DNA of 5,468 nucleotides from Christensenella sp. UBA1431 (lineage in GTDB: Bacteria > Bacillota > Clostridia > Christensenellales > UBA1431): assembly GCA_002329665.1 (NCBI GenBank), contig DCTV01000061.1, positions 195 to 5,662 of the forward strand, given 5' to 3'. Below are positions 5,400 through 5,468 of this stretch, piece after piece. The position numbers and the translations under genes were made by a program. The stretch's first letter is position 1. Each line of letters opens with the position of its first letter. The notes beneath the pieces were generated by a model. That model did no database searches and was not told the origin of the DNA. It worked only from the letters and a program-made list of their open reading frames with translations.

Positions 5400-5468
5400 G
5401 GCTTCATTCCAAATCCCGGCGGCACGCGCTTCAGGGCGGCTCGGGCGATACTTTGCGGGCGGTCGGCT

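Larger units (their letters stand above)
5272..5468. other. Upstream intergenic region, no convincing gene
   Basis: This holds the yqfC ribosome site, the weak promoter candidate and the two hairpins. Beyond the hairpins (5401-5468) one minus-strand frame ends in TGA at 5433-5431 and could be the tail of a preceding gene. Only 11 codons are visible, too few to call. No tRNA, riboswitch or T-tract terminator was recognised. Confidence 0.5.

Noticed and set aside
4973..5425. Minus-strand 150-codon frame overlapping yqfC and its upstream region
   Set aside because: It runs in another frame through yqfC, reads through the hairpins, and has a Pro/Gly/Arg-rich sequence with no motif.
1..5468. A new defence, mobile or CRISPR-like system
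   Set aside because: All eight genes are recognisable members of a conserved Firmicutes cluster in the usual order. No direct repeat array, transposase, integrase or unknown gene was seen.

Overview
The window holds a compact gene cluster read entirely from the minus strand. It comes from a high-GC member of the endospore-forming Firmicutes, most likely class Clostridia. The genes, in transcription order from right to left, are yqfC, yqfD, phoH, ybeY, a dgkA-PAP2 fusion, cdd, era and the 5' part of recO. The taxonomic call rests on the paired sporulation genes yqfC/yqfD, on the yqfCD-phoH-ybeY-dgkA-cdd-era-recO order known from Bacillus and Clostridia, and on Bacillus-like features in Cdd and Era. 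The genus cannot be fixed from this sequence alone.

Layout: about 200 bases at the right end (5272-5468) lie upstream of the first gene. They contain two adjacent hairpins and a weak candidate sporulation promoter. The eight genes then follow with gaps of 9 to 28 bases, and cdd and era overlap by 8 bases. Every start has a plausible Shine-Dalgarno sequence, often placed on the stop codon or 3' end of the preceding gene. No internal terminator was seen, so one polycistronic message with coupled translation is likely. recO runs off the left edge.

How the genes fit together: YqfC and YqfD are sporulation proteins. PhoH (ATPase), YbeY (RNase in 16S rRNA maturation) and Era (GTPase for 30S assembly) form an RNA/ribosome group. 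The DgkA-PAP2 membrane protein probably acts on lipid carriers such as undecaprenol or its phosphates. Cdd salvages cytidine, and RecO serves recombinational repair.

I see no mobile element, CRISPR array, tRNA, rRNA or new system. The points worth a second look are small. The Era G4 motif is SKAD rather than NKxD. The DgkA half has two acid-to-amide changes at active-site positions and is fused to a PAP2 domain. YbeY has two substitutions in conserved motifs. yqfF (pgpH) is missing between phoH and ybeY. Two hairpins sit upstream of the operon.
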